DNA from: Candidatus Gastranaerophilales bacterium
GTDB taxonomy: Bacteria > Cyanobacteriota > Vampirovibrionia > Gastranaerophilales > Gastranaerophilaceae
DNA length: 64,000 nt
Reading direction: 5' to 3'
NCBI GenBank assembly: GCA_944324175.1
Contig: CALUVH010000001.1
Location: 54,215-118,214 of the forward strand
Position 1 is the first letter of the stretch, and the number at the start of each line of letters is the position of its first letter. Shown here piece after piece: positions 26,038 to 35,961 of the stretch. Below the pieces are notes generated by a model. The model was not told the DNA's origin. It saw only the letters and a program-made list of their open reading frames with translations, and ran no database searches. The position numbers were made by a program, and so were the translations under genes.

Positions 26038-26438
26038 TGTATAAAGTTATGGGACTGGACATTGGAACAAAACGAATAGGTATAGCTCTCAGTGACTATC
26101 TTTTAATGCTTGCCAGCGGGCATTCATATATTCAACGCCAGCCGGAGTCTGATGCCATTGCTACGATTTATAAAATAGCAAAAGAAAATAATGTCAAAAA
26201 AATTGTGGTAGGGATACCATACAACATGGACGGCACCCAAGGAGCACAAGCTGAAGATTGTAAAAATTTTGCAGCAAAATTATCGGGTTATGATATAATT
26301 TACGAAGATGAAAGATTAACTTCTGATTTGGCAGAAGAAAATTTGAAACAAAAAAAAATAAACTTTCGTAAAAACAAAGGACTTGTAGATATTGAAAGTG
26401 CTTGTATAATACTTGAACAATACCTTAATAGGAAATAA
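26037..26438 (+). CDS. ruvX: Putative Holliday junction resolvase RuvX/YqgF
   Basis: 133 aa from ATG 26037, which has the ribosome binding GGGTGA and overlaps the previous stop; a longer frame adds 14 non-family residues. Family motifs are present: LDIGTKRIGIALSD (first acidic residue), VVGIPYNMDGTQGAQAED, IYEDERLTSDLAEE and the last acidic residue in DIESACIILEQYL. RuvX is thought to act in pre-16S rRNA processing and/or junction resolution. The arrangement ruvX-DUF1292 matches the Bacillus yrrK-yrzB pair. Confidence 0.92.
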   Translation: MYKVMGLDIGTKRIGIALSDYLLMLASGHSYIQRQPESDAIATIYKIAKENNVKKIVVGIPYNMDGTQGAQAEDCKNFAAKLSGYDIIYEDERLTSDLAEENLKQKKINFRKNKGLVDIESACIILEQYLNRK

Positions 26439-26454
26439 CAGAAAGGACTAGGTT

Positions 26455-26724
26455 ATGGAAAATTTTGAAGAAAATCAACTGATTGAAACTATCGACGAAA
26501 ATGGAAACGTAATTAAATTTGAATTGTTTGATATTGTGGAAGTCGATGCTCAAGAATACGCATTACTCTTACCTACTGACGCTCAAGAAGGAGAAGAAGA
26601 TGAAATAGTCCTTATGAGATTATCAAAAGATGGTGAAGACTACCTTTTTGAAACTATTGATGACGATGAAGAATTTGAAAAAGTCGCAACATATGTAGAA
26701 AGTTTAGAAGACGAGGAAGAATAA
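26455..26724 (+). CDS. DUF1292 (YrzB-like) protein
   Basis: 89 aa, SD GAAAGGA. Strongly acidic protein with the DUF1292 pattern (ETIDENGNVIKFELFDIVEVDAQEYALLLP...VLMRL...DGEDYLFETIDDDEEFEKVATYVESLEDEEE). It lies next to ruvX, as in Firmicutes. Function is unknown in all lineages; the acidity might mimic nucleic acid. Confidence 0.88.
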   Translation: MENFEENQLIETIDENGNVIKFELFDIVEVDAQEYALLLPTDAQEGEEDEIVLMRLSKDGEDYLFETIDDDEEFEKVATYVESLEDEEE

Positions 26725-26725
26725 T

Positions 26726-28072
26726 TTGTTTGAAAAATTTACTGAAAAAGCAACAAATGTTGTCATTGAATCTCAAAAGCTAGCAAAGGAATTAAAATCA
26801 CCATGCATTATGCCTGAGCACCTTTTACTTGCCCTTGTAAAAGAAGCCAAGGGAATATCTTTGATGATTTTTAAAAATTATAATATATGTTTTGAAGATG
26901 TATTATTAGCAGTTAAAAATTCAATCTCAGAAAATGCTTCTACAAAAATGATTTTCAGCGATGAATACAAAGAATTGCTTAAAAACACCTTGGATCTGGC
27001 TAATAAATCAGGAAATCCGACGATTCTATATGAACATTTGTTTTTAGCAGTAATAAATGACAAAAAATCCAACTGCGTTCAAATCTTAGATAAACTGGGG
27101 TTTGATATATATAAATCAAGAACATTACTTGAAAAATTAGTACAGAAAAAAACAAAGAAGCTTTATCATCCCGAAATTGATGAAAATAAAGAACAAGAAG
27201 ATAATTCACCAAGTACGGATTCATTGTTTGACAGCGAAGAGGCTTCAAAGGTATTTCATAGAGCAGTCGCTAAATTATCCACCTCAAATTACGAGATTCT
27301 CGGTACTGAACAAATTATATCTTCAATATTGGAGGATAAGGATTCTGAACTTACTAAAATACTGGAAAAGTACGGAATTACAGAAAAAACTTTCGATGAA
27401 AGGCTTTCAAATATTCAATCCCGAAAATCTGAATATGAAGAAAAACAAATTATTTTTACCCCAAATGCTTTCAGAACTATGAGCATAGCGCTCCAAACAG
27501 CAAAAGAACTGGGATCATCAGTTGTATTACCTGAGCACATAGTCCTCGGTATCTTAAAAACCAAACGAGGTGTTGCATATGATATATTCAAAGAATTAAA
27601 AGTTTCTGACGATGACCTCGCCCATAGCATAATCAAACCTATAGAAAAACAGATGCCAGAAACATTAACTATTCTCAGACTTGCAAAAGAAGAAGCTCGA
27701 CGTCTTGGACGTAACATCGTCGGCACTGAGATGTTTTTACTTGGTATTATCGGAGAAGCTACCGGCATCGGGGCTGAAGTTTTAAAAGAACTCGAAATTA
27801 ACATCAAAGATGCTCGTAATGTCGTCGAAAACTTAATTGGATTTGGCAATGAATACTTTGATAAAGAAATAGTCTTTACACGCCGTGCCAAAAGAGTACT
27901 TGAAGCGGCTTGGGAACTTGCTAAAAAAGAAAACAAATCAAAAATTGAATCAGCCCATATGCTCCTTGCTCTAACCACTGAACCTACCAGCCTTGCTATG
28001 AAAGCTTTAGAGCAATTAGGAGTAGATGCCGTTGAGATTAAAGAAGGCGTAAAAAAATTTCAAAATCACTAA
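26726..28072 (+). CDS. Clp N-domain (ClpC-type) array without an AAA+ module
   Basis: 448 aa; TTG start with GAGGAA 9 nt upstream. Six Clp_N half-repeats can be read at about 1-70, 75-140, 160-240, 245-310, 315-375 and 378-448, each with the EHLLLAL / GTEMFLLG / AHMLLAL signature and an upstream A-x-x-x-A-x-x-L helix. That equals three N-domains. No Walker A, Walker B, sensor or ClpP-binding loop exists. In ClpC the N-domain binds adaptors (MecA, McsB) and phospho-arginine. A free tandem array could sequester adaptors or bind substrates. Shares the operon with the ClpX-type zinc finger. Confidence 0.85.
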   Translation: MFEKFTEKATNVVIESQKLAKELKSPCIMPEHLLLALVKEAKGISLMIFKNYNICFEDVLLAVKNSISENASTKMIFSDEYKELLKNTLDLANKSGNPTILYEHLFLAVINDKKSNCVQILDKLGFDIYKSRTLLEKLVQKKTKKLYHPEIDENKEQEDNSPSTDSLFDSEEASKVFHRAVAKLSTSNYEILGTEQIISSILEDKDSELTKILEKYGITEKTFDERLSNIQSRKSEYEEKQIIFTPNAFRTMSIALQTAKELGSSVVLPEHIVLGILKTKRGVAYDIFKELKVSDDDLAHSIIKPIEKQMPETLTILRLAKEEARRLGRNIVGTEMFLLGIIGEATGIGAEVLKELEINIKDARNVVENLIGFGNEYFDKEIVFTRRAKRVLEAAWELAKKENKSKIESAHMLLALTTEPTSLAMKALEQLGVDAVEIKEGVKKFQNH

Positions 28073-28073
28073 T

Positions 28074-29408
28074 ATGAATACCGTAAAAGAAAAAATTGTA
28101 AAATATTTGAGTAAAAATAATCTACTCGATAAGACAGTAGTTCTTGCTTTTTCAGGAGGATTTGATTCACTATGCCTTTTAGATGTATTGCAATCGTTAA
28201 AAATTAAAGTTATTGCAGCACATCTTAATCATAATTGGCGTGGAGAGGAGAGCACAAAGGATGAAAAATTCTGCTCAAGTTACTGTCAAAATAAAAAAAT
28301 ACCATTTTGCACCGAAACTATTAGTCCCCAAATCGCGAAGACTGAAACAGCTGCAAGAGAAGCTCGTTATGAATTTCTGAAAAACGTTGCAAAAAAATTT
28401 AATGCAGATTGTATATTCACAGCACACAATGCTGATGATAATGCTGAAACTGTTTTGTACAGAATCATAAAAGGTACAGGCATTTATGGACTTGAAGGTA
28501 TTAAAACCAGAAGAGAATTGTTCTACCGCCCTATGCTAAATATTTACAGATACGAAATTGAAGAATATTGTGAACTAAATAATTTATCACCACGTCATGA
28601 CAGCTCAAATGATAATACAAAGTACAAAAGAAATCTAATTAGACACAAAATAATACCATTATTAGAAGAGATTAATAAGGATGCTAAAAAATCAATAAAT
28701 TCACTTTCTGAAATTGCACAAGGCGAAAATGATATTATTGAGCAGCTCCTACCTGATATTGCAAATATTAACACTTTTTCATTTTTAAAATATTCTATCC
28801 CAATCCAAAGCAGAATTATACATAAACTTTTGAAAGAAAAAAACATAGATTATGATAGAGAAAAAATAGAAAACATCAGAAAATTTATAATAAATAACCG
28901 AAATTCAAAATCAGGGACTACAATGTCACTAACCGACAATTTATGGCTATTTGTAAACGCGAAAAAAATATCTCTGATTTCCGAACTTACAATGCACAAA
29001 AATATTGAAATCAAAATAGAAACAGAAGGGCATTTCAACATCGACAAGAAAATCGAATTTATAATTGAAAAATGCACGCAAAAACCTGAAAAATACCCAT
29101 CAGATCTTGAACAAATTGCATTTGTGGATTTAAGTGATGTCACATTTCCACTTGTATTAAGGAATAGAAAAGATGGAGATATTATACACCCTCTTGGATG
29201 TACCGGCAAAAGAAAGTTAAAAAAATACTTAAATGATAAAAAAATTCCAAATCACGAAAAAAATAACTTATTATTTTTATGTCAAGGAAATGAAATTTTG
29301 TGGGCAATCGGCAATGGTATCAGTGAAAAGATTAAGGTAAAAAACAATCCTACACATAAACTATTGCTTGTAAAAAAGGAGAATATAAATGAATACTCTG
29401 GATGTTAA
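28074..29408 (+). CDS. tilS: tRNA(Ile)-lysidine synthase
   Basis: 444 aa. TilS converts C34 of tRNA-Ile(CAU) to lysidine, switching it to AUA decoding. The PP-loop is AFSGGFDSL near 24-31, followed by HLNHNWRGEESTKDE, TAHNADDNAETVLYR and GTGIYGLEGI; the C-terminal TilS_C domain (GDIIHPLGCTGKRKLKKYLNDKKIP) is complete. It starts 1 nt after the previous stop (coupled) and overlaps hpt by 20 nt, as tilS-hpt do in many Firmicutes. Confidence 0.95.
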   Translation: MNTVKEKIVKYLSKNNLLDKTVVLAFSGGFDSLCLLDVLQSLKIKVIAAHLNHNWRGEESTKDEKFCSSYCQNKKIPFCTETISPQIAKTETAAREARYEFLKNVAKKFNADCIFTAHNADDNAETVLYRIIKGTGIYGLEGIKTRRELFYRPMLNIYRYEIEEYCELNNLSPRHDSSNDNTKYKRNLIRHKIIPLLEEINKDAKKSINSLSEIAQGENDIIEQLLPDIANINTFSFLKYSIPIQSRIIHKLLKEKNIDYDREKIENIRKFIINNRNSKSGTTMSLTDNLWLFVNAKKISLISELTMHKNIEIKIETEGHFNIDKKIEFIIEKCTQKPEKYPSDLEQIAFVDLSDVTFPLVLRNRKDGDIIHPLGCTGKRKLKKYLNDKKIPNHEKNNLLFLCQGNEILWAIGNGISEKIKVKNNPTHKLLLVKKENINEYSGC

Positions 29409-29928
29409 GGACATAAAAGTTCTGTTGAGTGAGGAGAAAATTCAAAACAGAATACAAGAAATTGCTGATAAATTGAATGCACTATACCAAAATGAAGAAG
29501 TATATGCAATATGTGTACTAAAGGGAGCAGTGTTTTTTGCAATAGATTTATTGAAACACCTAAAAATGCCTTTAAAAATGGAATTTATAAGATTATCAAG
29601 CTATGGTACGGGCTTTTCTACCTCAGGTAAGGTAAATGCTGTCGATATATCACTACCGGATTTAAATGGTAAAAATGTACTCATTATTGAAGATATTATA
29701 GATACAGGCCTCACAGCTAAGTTTTTAATGGATTTTATGCATTGCAACTTTAGAACAAAATCTACTATATTTTGTTCATTATTAGACAAGAAAGTCTCAC
29801 GAAAAACAGAAATTGAACCTGACTATTATGGATTTGAGGTTGATGATAAATTTGTTGTGGGCTATGGACTTGATTACGAAGGATATTACAGAAATTTGAG
29901 ATTTATCGGTTATGTTCCAACAAAATAA
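29389..29928 (+). CDS. hpt: Hypoxanthine phosphoribosyltransferase
   Basis: 179 aa, SD AAAGGAG inside tilS. It salvages hypoxanthine/guanine with PRPP to IMP/GMP. The PRPP motif VLIIEDIIDTGLTAKFL, the purine-binding strand FVVGYGLDYEGYYRNLRFIG and the VCVLKGAVFFAIDLLKHL stretch are all recognisable. It overlaps both tilS and the kinase gene downstream. Confidence 0.95.
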   Translation: MNTLDVKDIKVLLSEEKIQNRIQEIADKLNALYQNEEVYAICVLKGAVFFAIDLLKHLKMPLKMEFIRLSSYGTGFSTSGKVNAVDISLPDLNGKNVLIIEDIIDTGLTAKFLMDFMHCNFRTKSTIFCSLLDKKVSRKTEIEPDYYGFEVDDKFVVGYGLDYEGYYRNLRFIGYVPTK

Positions 29929-31099
29929 TCTATTTAAAAACGCAATTGCAAATATCAAAAATTTTTATCTTGCAGAAAATGAAACTGACCTATTTATACA
30001 GCTTGAGCAGGTTATTCCACTTGATTCCGCATACATTTTTTTTGTAAACCCAACTAATTTAAGAATTGAATATTCATATAAAAATAAATTTAATCAAGGA
30101 GAATTTGAGATCCCAGAACAATTAAGTAAAAAAATCTTTTCAGGATTATTAGATACAGAATTTAAAGAATTTATGCACGGACTTGGAATCATAAACTATC
30201 TGGCGCAAGTCTTAAAAATCAAAAATACCGTATATGGAATTTTGTTGATAGAGGGTAAAAAATATACCCCAAATGAAATAATCATTTTTAATTCATATGC
30301 TGAAATTATATCTAACATTGTTAAAGATAAAGAAATAAACAAAATTATCTCAATGCAAATTAGTGCTCTTCAGGAAGGAATTTCAAATATTAACGATGAA
30401 AATACAAAGATAAAACAAGCTGATAAAGTTAAGTCAAATTTTCTATCACATGTAACACATGAAATTCGAACTCCAATAACGTCAATTATTGGGTACTCAG
30501 AAATACTTTCTCAGGGATTAATCGGTAAATTAAATGAGAAACAGACAGAATTTATAGGGAACATACAAACAGCAGGAATTCATTTACTTGGAATGATAAA
30601 TGAAATCCTTGACATGAGTAAACTTGAAGCTAAAGCAATGACACTCAATTTGAGTATGTTTGACATAAAAGATGCAACGGAAGAAACTTTTAACATAATT
30701 CGACCACTTGCCAATAATAAAAATATTAGCATTGAAACTGAAATAGAATCAGTCAAGTTAGAGGCAGATTATGTAAAAATACAACAAATATTATTTAACC
30801 TAATAAGTAATGCTATAAAATTCACTCCAAACAACGGTATTATCATTATAAAAATACTTAAAAAGGAGAATAATGTCATAATCTCAGTTAAAGATAACGG
30901 AATTGGAATTGATAAAAAATACCATTCTAAAATATTTGAAAAATTTTTCCAAATAAAAAATGCAAATAAGAATTTCTCGACAGGACTCGGATTAAATATA
31001 ACAAAAGAATTTGTCAAATTACATAAAGGAAAAATTTCATTAATAAGTGATCTTAATCGAGGTACTGAGTTTATCGTCACAATACCATTATGCAGATAA
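29912..31099 (+). CDS. Soluble GAF-like sensor histidine kinase
   Basis: 395 aa, overlapping hpt by 17 nt. No transmembrane segment, so cytoplasmic. Residues 10-140 look like a GAF fold (DSAYIFFVNPTNLRIEY...). HisKA follows with the phospho-acceptor His in SHVTHEIRTPITSIIGYSEIL (near 180), and HATPase_c with NLISNAIKFTPNNG (N box), DNGIGI (G1) and GTEF/GLGLNITKEFVKLHKG. No response regulator adjoins it. It could control the direct-repeat regulon described here, but that is unproven. Confidence 0.88.
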   Translation: MFQQNNLFKNAIANIKNFYLAENETDLFIQLEQVIPLDSAYIFFVNPTNLRIEYSYKNKFNQGEFEIPEQLSKKIFSGLLDTEFKEFMHGLGIINYLAQVLKIKNTVYGILLIEGKKYTPNEIIIFNSYAEIISNIVKDKEINKIISMQISALQEGISNINDENTKIKQADKVKSNFLSHVTHEIRTPITSIIGYSEILSQGLIGKLNEKQTEFIGNIQTAGIHLLGMINEILDMSKLEAKAMTLNLSMFDIKDATEETFNIIRPLANNKNISIETEIESVKLEADYVKIQQILFNLISNAIKFTPNNGIIIIKILKKENNVIISVKDNGIGIDKKYHSKIFEKFFQIKNANKNFSTGLGLNITKEFVKLHKGKISLISDLNRGTEFIVTIPLCR

Positions 31100-31166
31100 C
31101 CGGGGTTGATTTTTATTTAAAAATATGTTATAATTAGATATAAAGTTATAATTTGGAGTATAAAAT

Positions 31167-31898
31167 ATGGCCTCGATTAAAGATGCAGTTGAAGAATCTT
31201 TTAGCGACAATCACGCCTTTATAAAATATTTTTTATATGCAATACCGGTATATATAACCTATTGGTTGTATGACAGTGGAAATTTAGGATTTATTTTCTT
31301 AATTTTTTCGGTATTTACATTTTTAATGCTTCTTGGCATACTTGTGATTTGTACAACCAATGTAAGACATAATAAAAATCAAATCTTACCCGGACTAAAC
31401 ATATTCCGTATCCTAAAAGAAGCAATTCACTGCCTTATCGCAATAATTCCAGCCATCATCATTAATATAGGATTGGCAATGTTCATCACCTCAAAATTTT
31501 CACTCCCATCAGCAGGATTTGACAAAGGTTTTAAGATTATAATTTGGTGTGTATTTATATCAGTTATATTCACTACATATCTTCTTTTCATAAAAGACAA
31601 AAAAATCAAGGATGCATACAATATAAAAGCAATATCAGATTTTGGCAGCGATATCATGGTCGCAGTTATCTTTATGATACCATTAGTTTTGATTGTTGAT
31701 GTCATTTTTGTAGGTTCTATCACTTATGTATTCTGGATATTTTTCGGTGTACCAAACCCAGTGTTAACATTCATCTGGTCAATGTTTCTAATTCAAAATA
31801 TTGCAGTAATAGGTAACTATCTTGCGCAAATTGCAATGGAAAATATTGAAATTAAACAAGAAATTGAACGATACGATCGTGGTGAAAAACCTATTTAA
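31167..31898 (+). CDS. DUF4013-like membrane protein
   Basis: 243 aa with five to six membrane helices (about 18-75, 90-115, 127-145, 165-205), SD TTGGAG. It has no signal or catalytic motif. The topology and the C-terminal acidic cap fit DUF4013-type proteins, but the match is by pattern only. The C-terminus overlaps the uvrB stop region by 8 nt (convergent). Confidence 0.5.
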   Translation: MASIKDAVEESFSDNHAFIKYFLYAIPVYITYWLYDSGNLGFIFLIFSVFTFLMLLGILVICTTNVRHNKNQILPGLNIFRILKEAIHCLIAIIPAIIINIGLAMFITSKFSLPSAGFDKGFKIIIWCVFISVIFTTYLLFIKDKKIKDAYNIKAISDFGSDIMVAVIFMIPLVLIVDVIFVGSITYVFWIFFGVPNPVLTFIWSMFLIQNIAVIGNYLAQIAMENIEIKQEIERYDRGEKPI

Positions 31899-33876
31899 CC
31901 ATTTCTCTAAGTTTTTTCAATTTATCACGAATTTCGGCAGCACGCTCAAAATCTAGTATTTTAGCAGCTTTGTGCATATCTTTTTCTAACTTATCAATAA
32001 GTTTAGGTAAATCTTTTTTATCTACACCCAACTCAACCATTTCCTCTGCAACAATATCTTCTAAATCCCTATAGCTTGCAACAAGTGACAATAAATTATT
32101 TTCAATAGGCTTTTTGATAGTTTGAGGAATAATACCGTACTTTTTATTATGAGCCAGCTGAATTACACGTCTACGCTCTGTTTCATTAATAGCCCTTTCC
32201 ATAGACTCAGTAATACGGTCAGCATACATAATAACTTCCCCACAAGCATTACGCGCTGCACGTCCGATAGTCTGTATAAGACTCGTCTCTGAACGCAAAA
32301 AGCCTTCCTTATCTGCATCCATAATAGCAACCAATGAAACTTCAGGTATATCAAGCCCCTCACGCAGCAGGTTAACCCCGATCAAAACATCAAACTCACC
32401 TAAGCGTAAATCACGTAAAATTTCAACACGCTCAATTGATTGAATTTCGCTATGCAAGTATCTTACTTTAATACCTTCTTGAATAAAGAAATCAGTCAAA
32501 TCCTCAGCCATTTTCTTTGTAAGCGTGGTAATCAGTACTCGTTCATTTTTTTCTGCTCGTCTGATAATTTCTGATTTCAGATCATTAATCTGAGTTGAGA
32601 TAGGACGGATATAAATTTTAGGATCCACAAGCCCTGTTGGTCTTATAATTTGTTCTACAAGCTGTGTGGAAGTAGTCCTTTCAAATTCTGCTGGAGTAGC
32701 TGAAATATATATTTTTTGTCCGACTTTGCTAAAAAACTCATCACTTTTAAGTGGTCTATTATCTTTTGCGCAAGGCAATCTAAACCCATACTCAATTAAT
32801 GTATCTTTTCTAGCTGCATCTCCTCTATACATACCCTTCAACTGAGGTAAAGTAACATGAGATTCATCAATTACAGTTAAAAAATCACCTCTGAAATAAT
32901 CAAGCAAAGTTGCAGGAGGAGTGCCTGGAGCACGGCGCTCAATTATTCGAGAATAGTTTTCAATACCTGAGCAATAACCCATTTCCTTAATCATCTCAAT
33001 ATCATATCTTACTCTTTGCTCCAGTCGTTGAGCTTCAACTAGTTTATTTTGACTGTTTAAAACTGCCAAACGTGACTTAAGCTCCTTTTGAATAAGTTCT
33101 ATTGTATCATCCACATTTTCATCATAAGAAAGATAATGCACAGCCGGATATATCACGACACTTTCCGGAGTATCAATAATCTCACCAGTTAGATTATCAA
33201 TTCTAACAATTTTTTCAATTTCATCACCGAAAAAATATACGCGTGTTACAACTTTTTCATATGCAGGCATAATTTCCACAATATCACCTCTTGCACGAAA
33301 TGTGGAGCGCTCTAGTATAAGATCATTTCTCGTATATTGAACACTTACAAGATGTTTCAGCAGTTCATCTCTTTCTATTGCATCACCGATTCGAAGTTCA
33401 ACAGAACCTTTAAAATAGTTTTCAGGCAAACCCAAACCATATATACAACTTACCGAAGCTACAATTATTACGTCATTTCGCTCATATAAACTTCGCGTGG
33501 TATTATGCCTAAGCCTATCAATTTCATCATTAATAGATGCCGACTTTTCAATATAAGTATCGGTACGAGGAATGTAAGCCTCAGGCTGATAATAATCATA
33601 ATAGCTTATAAAATACTCAACCGCATTTTCGGGAAATAGCTCTTTGAATTCATTATACAACTGAGCAGCTAAAGTCTTATTGTGAGCTATAATCAGTGTC
33701 GGTTTTTGCACTTTTTCAATCACATTTGCAATGGTGAACGTCTTTCCAGAGCCAGTTATTCCAAGCAACGTTTGCGCATCGTCCCCACGATGTATACCTT
33801 TCACCAGCTCTTCTATGGCCTTCGGCTGATCGCCACTGGGAGAATATTTTGAATAAATTTTGAATAGCTTTTCCAT
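31891..33876 (-). CDS. uvrB: Excinuclease ABC subunit B
   Basis: 661 aa. UvrB is the damage-verifying helicase of nucleotide excision repair with UvrA and UvrC. Walker A is [13 protein letters not shown]; the beta-hairpin region [29 protein letters not shown] (Walker B) and motif [11 protein letters not shown] are intact. A UVR domain ends the protein ([28 protein letters not shown]). The transcript appears leaderless: TTGAAA, 17 bp, TAAAAT, 6 nt, ATG, and no SD. Confidence 0.97.
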   Translation of the reverse strand: MEKLFKIYSKYSPSGDQPKAIEELVKGIHRGDDAQTLLGITGSGKTFTIANVIEKVQKPTLIIAHNKTLAAQLYNEFKELFPENAVEYFISYYDYYQPEAYIPRTDTYIEKSASINDEIDRLRHNTTRSLYERNDVIIVASVSCIYGLGLPENYFKGSVELRIGDAIERDELLKHLVSVQYTRNDLILERSTFRARGDIVEIMPAYEKVVTRVYFFGDEIEKIVRIDNLTGEIIDTPESVVIYPAVHYLSYDENVDDTIELIQKELKSRLAVLNSQNKLVEAQRLEQRVRYDIEMIKEMGYCSGIENYSRIIERRAPGTPPATLLDYFRGDFLTVIDESHVTLPQLKGMYRGDAARKDTLIEYGFRLPCAKDNRPLKSDEFFSKVGQKIYISATPAEFERTTSTQLVEQIIRPTGLVDPKIYIRPISTQINDLKSEIIRRAEKNERVLITTLTKKMAEDLTDFFIQEGIKVRYLHSEIQSIERVEILRDLRLGEFDVLIGVNLLREGLDIPEVSLVAIMDADKEGFLRSETSLIQTIGRAARNACGEVIMYADRITESMERAINETERRRVIQLAHNKKYGIIPQTIKKPIENNLLSLVASYRDLEDIVAEEMVELGVDKKDLPKLIDKLEKDMHKAAKILDFERAAEIRDKLKKLREMVK

Positions 33877-33881
33877 ATAAG

Positions 33882-33910
33882 TATTTTATACCAATATATA
33901 AATTTTTTCA
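33882..33910 (-). promoter_or_regulatory. Leaderless promoter of uvrB
   Basis: TTGAAA-N17-TAAAAT whose -10 hexamer ends 6 nt before the uvrB ATG, so transcription would begin at or beside the start codon; no ribosome binding site is present. Confidence 0.55.
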
Positions 33911-33971
33911 AAAAAATAGCAAATTTTATATTTTGATGTCTTATAATAAAAAGAAATCAGAGGTAAATCAA

Positions 33972-34994
33972 TTGATAACTCCAATCACATTTTGCGCAGA
34001 CAACAAACAACCGCAAAAAAAATACAAAGATCCTTTAAAAAATCCGTTTTTAATCGCCACCTCATATTCTAATGAGGTGGGTACCGCCATTTCCGAAATA
34101 GCACCAAAGCTGGGTACAGCATTGTGGGTTCCGGCATTGATGTATCTGGGAGCAGATATTTACGATAAATACAAAAATGACAAAAACAAATTTGATCCAA
34201 GTGCTAAAAGAGCATTCGAAAGAACTGTTTACCAAGGATTATTTGGATTTGCACTACTACCTGCTTGTATATTCATTGCACAAAATGCTGTATCACCTCT
34301 AGGAAGACTTGCAAAAGACGGAATATCCACTAACGCACGTGATGCCGTATTCCGTCATACAAAAGAAGTCCTTACTCAATGCGAAGGTGAAAATTTTGAA
34401 AATTCAGAAAAGTTTAAACAAGTTCTTGAAAAATCACTCCGCAACAAAATACAAGCATTTAGGCATGAAAAAAAATCTACCAACTTTTTTAAAAGAATTT
34501 TCAAGTATAATACCGTAAAATTTTCACTTACATCCAATAATGAGGAAAAGATAATAGCATTCGCAAAAAAAAATGCGGATAAAATGTTTCTTATAAAAAA
34601 TGCGCTGTTAAACGAAGATTATGATAAAGTTCCACAAAGCATAAGCAAAAAATATCGAAAAGCAATACCCCAACTTGAGACAATATATGGAAATATCAAT
34701 GCTAATTCAGCAATGAAAACTGCTTTAAAATCTTATCAAAATATCAATATATTCCAAAACAAAATACTCAAAACATTAGGAGGTTTCATGCCAATAATTT
34801 TCCTTGGTAAACCTCTTAGTAATTTTGTTGAAAAAACACTCATCAAAAAATATCTTAATCAGGGTATAAATGAAATAACCCATGGCTTTGTTCACAATAC
34901 AAAACTAAAATCTGTATTTAACGAGCTTGACAAACAAAATACAGAAAAAGCTCAAAAAGAAAAACAAACTACTCAGGAAGCGACTTCAAAGTAA
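33972..34994 (+). CDS. Lineage-specific hypothetical membrane protein
   Basis: About 340 aa from a TTG at 33972 with CAGAGG 8 nt upstream; an in-frame ATG at 33936 lacks a site and overlaps the TATAAT box, so I prefer the TTG. The gene shows membrane-type segments near residues 45-65 (GTALWVPALMYLGADIY), 88-106 (GLFGFALLPACIFIAQNA) and in the last third (GGFMPIIFLGKPLSNF), with basic soluble stretches between and a K/Q-rich tail. Not recognised. It overlaps the convergent 34969-35961 gene by 26 nt. The arrangement resembles the 712-aa protein at 37856-39994. Confidence 0.6.
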   Translation: MITPITFCADNKQPQKKYKDPLKNPFLIATSYSNEVGTAISEIAPKLGTALWVPALMYLGADIYDKYKNDKNKFDPSAKRAFERTVYQGLFGFALLPACIFIAQNAVSPLGRLAKDGISTNARDAVFRHTKEVLTQCEGENFENSEKFKQVLEKSLRNKIQAFRHEKKSTNFFKRIFKYNTVKFSLTSNNEEKIIAFAKKNADKMFLIKNALLNEDYDKVPQSISKKYRKAIPQLETIYGNINANSAMKTALKSYQNINIFQNKILKTLGGFMPIIFLGKPLSNFVEKTLIKKYLNQGINEITHGFVHNTKLKSVFNELDKQNTEKAQKEKQTTQEATSK

Positions 34995-35961
34995 TTATCG
35001 CAGTTTTAGCAGGAGTAATTACATATACCTTATTTTGAGCAACGATATAATCAAAACTGTGAAGCAAAGTTGACTTTGCTATTTTTTCGTTACAATGCTC
35101 TGCACTCATAATTAAATTTATGACTTTAAAAAGAGCCATTTGAGCATTACGAGCTGACACAGAATAAATTTTTCCATTAATATCGTGTGAAAAAGAGAGT
35201 AAATTTGCCATTTTATACTCTGACTCCAGATCGGCAATAACATACTCAGCTCCAACGTCTAAAGCAACAGTTATAGCATCAATAAATTCCTTATCAAATA
35301 ATCTCTCAACATTAAAGGTTGTGGTAAAAGAATTTGAATTAAGTTTTTCAATTTCTTGTAACAAAACATTTGCACTATCAGCCAAAATAAAATTTAAAAT
35401 TGTATTCAAAAGTAAAGAATCATCAACAATAAGAATATTTTTTCTAGTAGCAACAGCTTTTGAAATAAAATCGAATGTCTTTTTAGGCATAGAAGATCTC
35501 ATCAGAAATTCATCAGGAGTTAATAATTCTATTTTCTTAATAGTCATACAGGACTTCTGAGATACAGGAGGTCTCACTCCTGAAATCAAATAACCTTTTT
35601 CCACATAGCGAAAGACACCGGAAGAATTACTTTTAAAGTTTTTTTCATACTCAATCGGTACAGAAACTGACTCAATCAGACCATTTTTGCGAAAAATCTT
35701 TAATTGATTATCGATAATTACAACTTTAATGACATCTTTATCTTTCAGATATGATAATATATTATCATCCAATACACTGATACCTCTATCAGAAGTTTGT
35801 ACAGATTCCCTCAAAAAATCTTTATCCAATCTCTCATCATCAAAATTATCGACCTTTTGCTCCTCTACTGAGCCAAAGGAACCTTTAATTTCTATTTCAT
35901 CATTATGTTTATCGTGCTCACATCTAAAACGACTACCCAGTCCCATTTTTACCTCATTCAT
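34969..35961 (-). CDS. Degenerate CpaF/TadA-like protein (pseudo-ATPase)
   Basis: 330 aa. The C-terminal two thirds follow the CpaF/TadA secretion-ATPase order: a GVRPPVS strand, LLTPDEFLMRSSMP, AVATRKNILIVDD..., a Glu/Asn-rich loop, and NLIMSAEHCNEKIAKSTLLHSFDYIVAQ at the tail. Where the Walker A GxTGSGKT should stand is NILIVDDSLLLNTILN, with no Lys/Thr, and no Walker B is visible, so ATPase activity is not expected. It overlaps the CpaE-like gene by 8 nt. The best inference is a CpaF-derived regulatory partner of the ParA/MinD protein beside it. Confidence 0.65.
   Translation of the reverse strand: MNEVKMGLGSRFRCEHDKHNDEIEIKGSFGSVEEQKVDNFDDERLDKDFLRESVQTSDRGISVLDDNILSYLKDKDVIKVVIIDNQLKIFRKNGLIESVSVPIEYEKNFKSNSSGVFRYVEKGYLISGVRPPVSQKSCMTIKKIELLTPDEFLMRSSMPKKTFDFISKAVATRKNILIVDDSLLLNTILNFILADSANVLLQEIEKLNSNSFTTTFNVERLFDKEFIDAITVALDVGAEYVIADLESEYKMANLLSFSHDINGKIYSVSARNAQMALFKVINLIMSAEHCNEKIAKSTLLHSFDYIVAQNKVYVITPAKTAIITLKSLPE

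Noticed and set aside
27415..27978. 187-codon minus-strand ORF inside the Clp N-domain gene
   Set aside because: Shadow of the real plus-strand gene; no SD, low-complexity Ser/Leu content.
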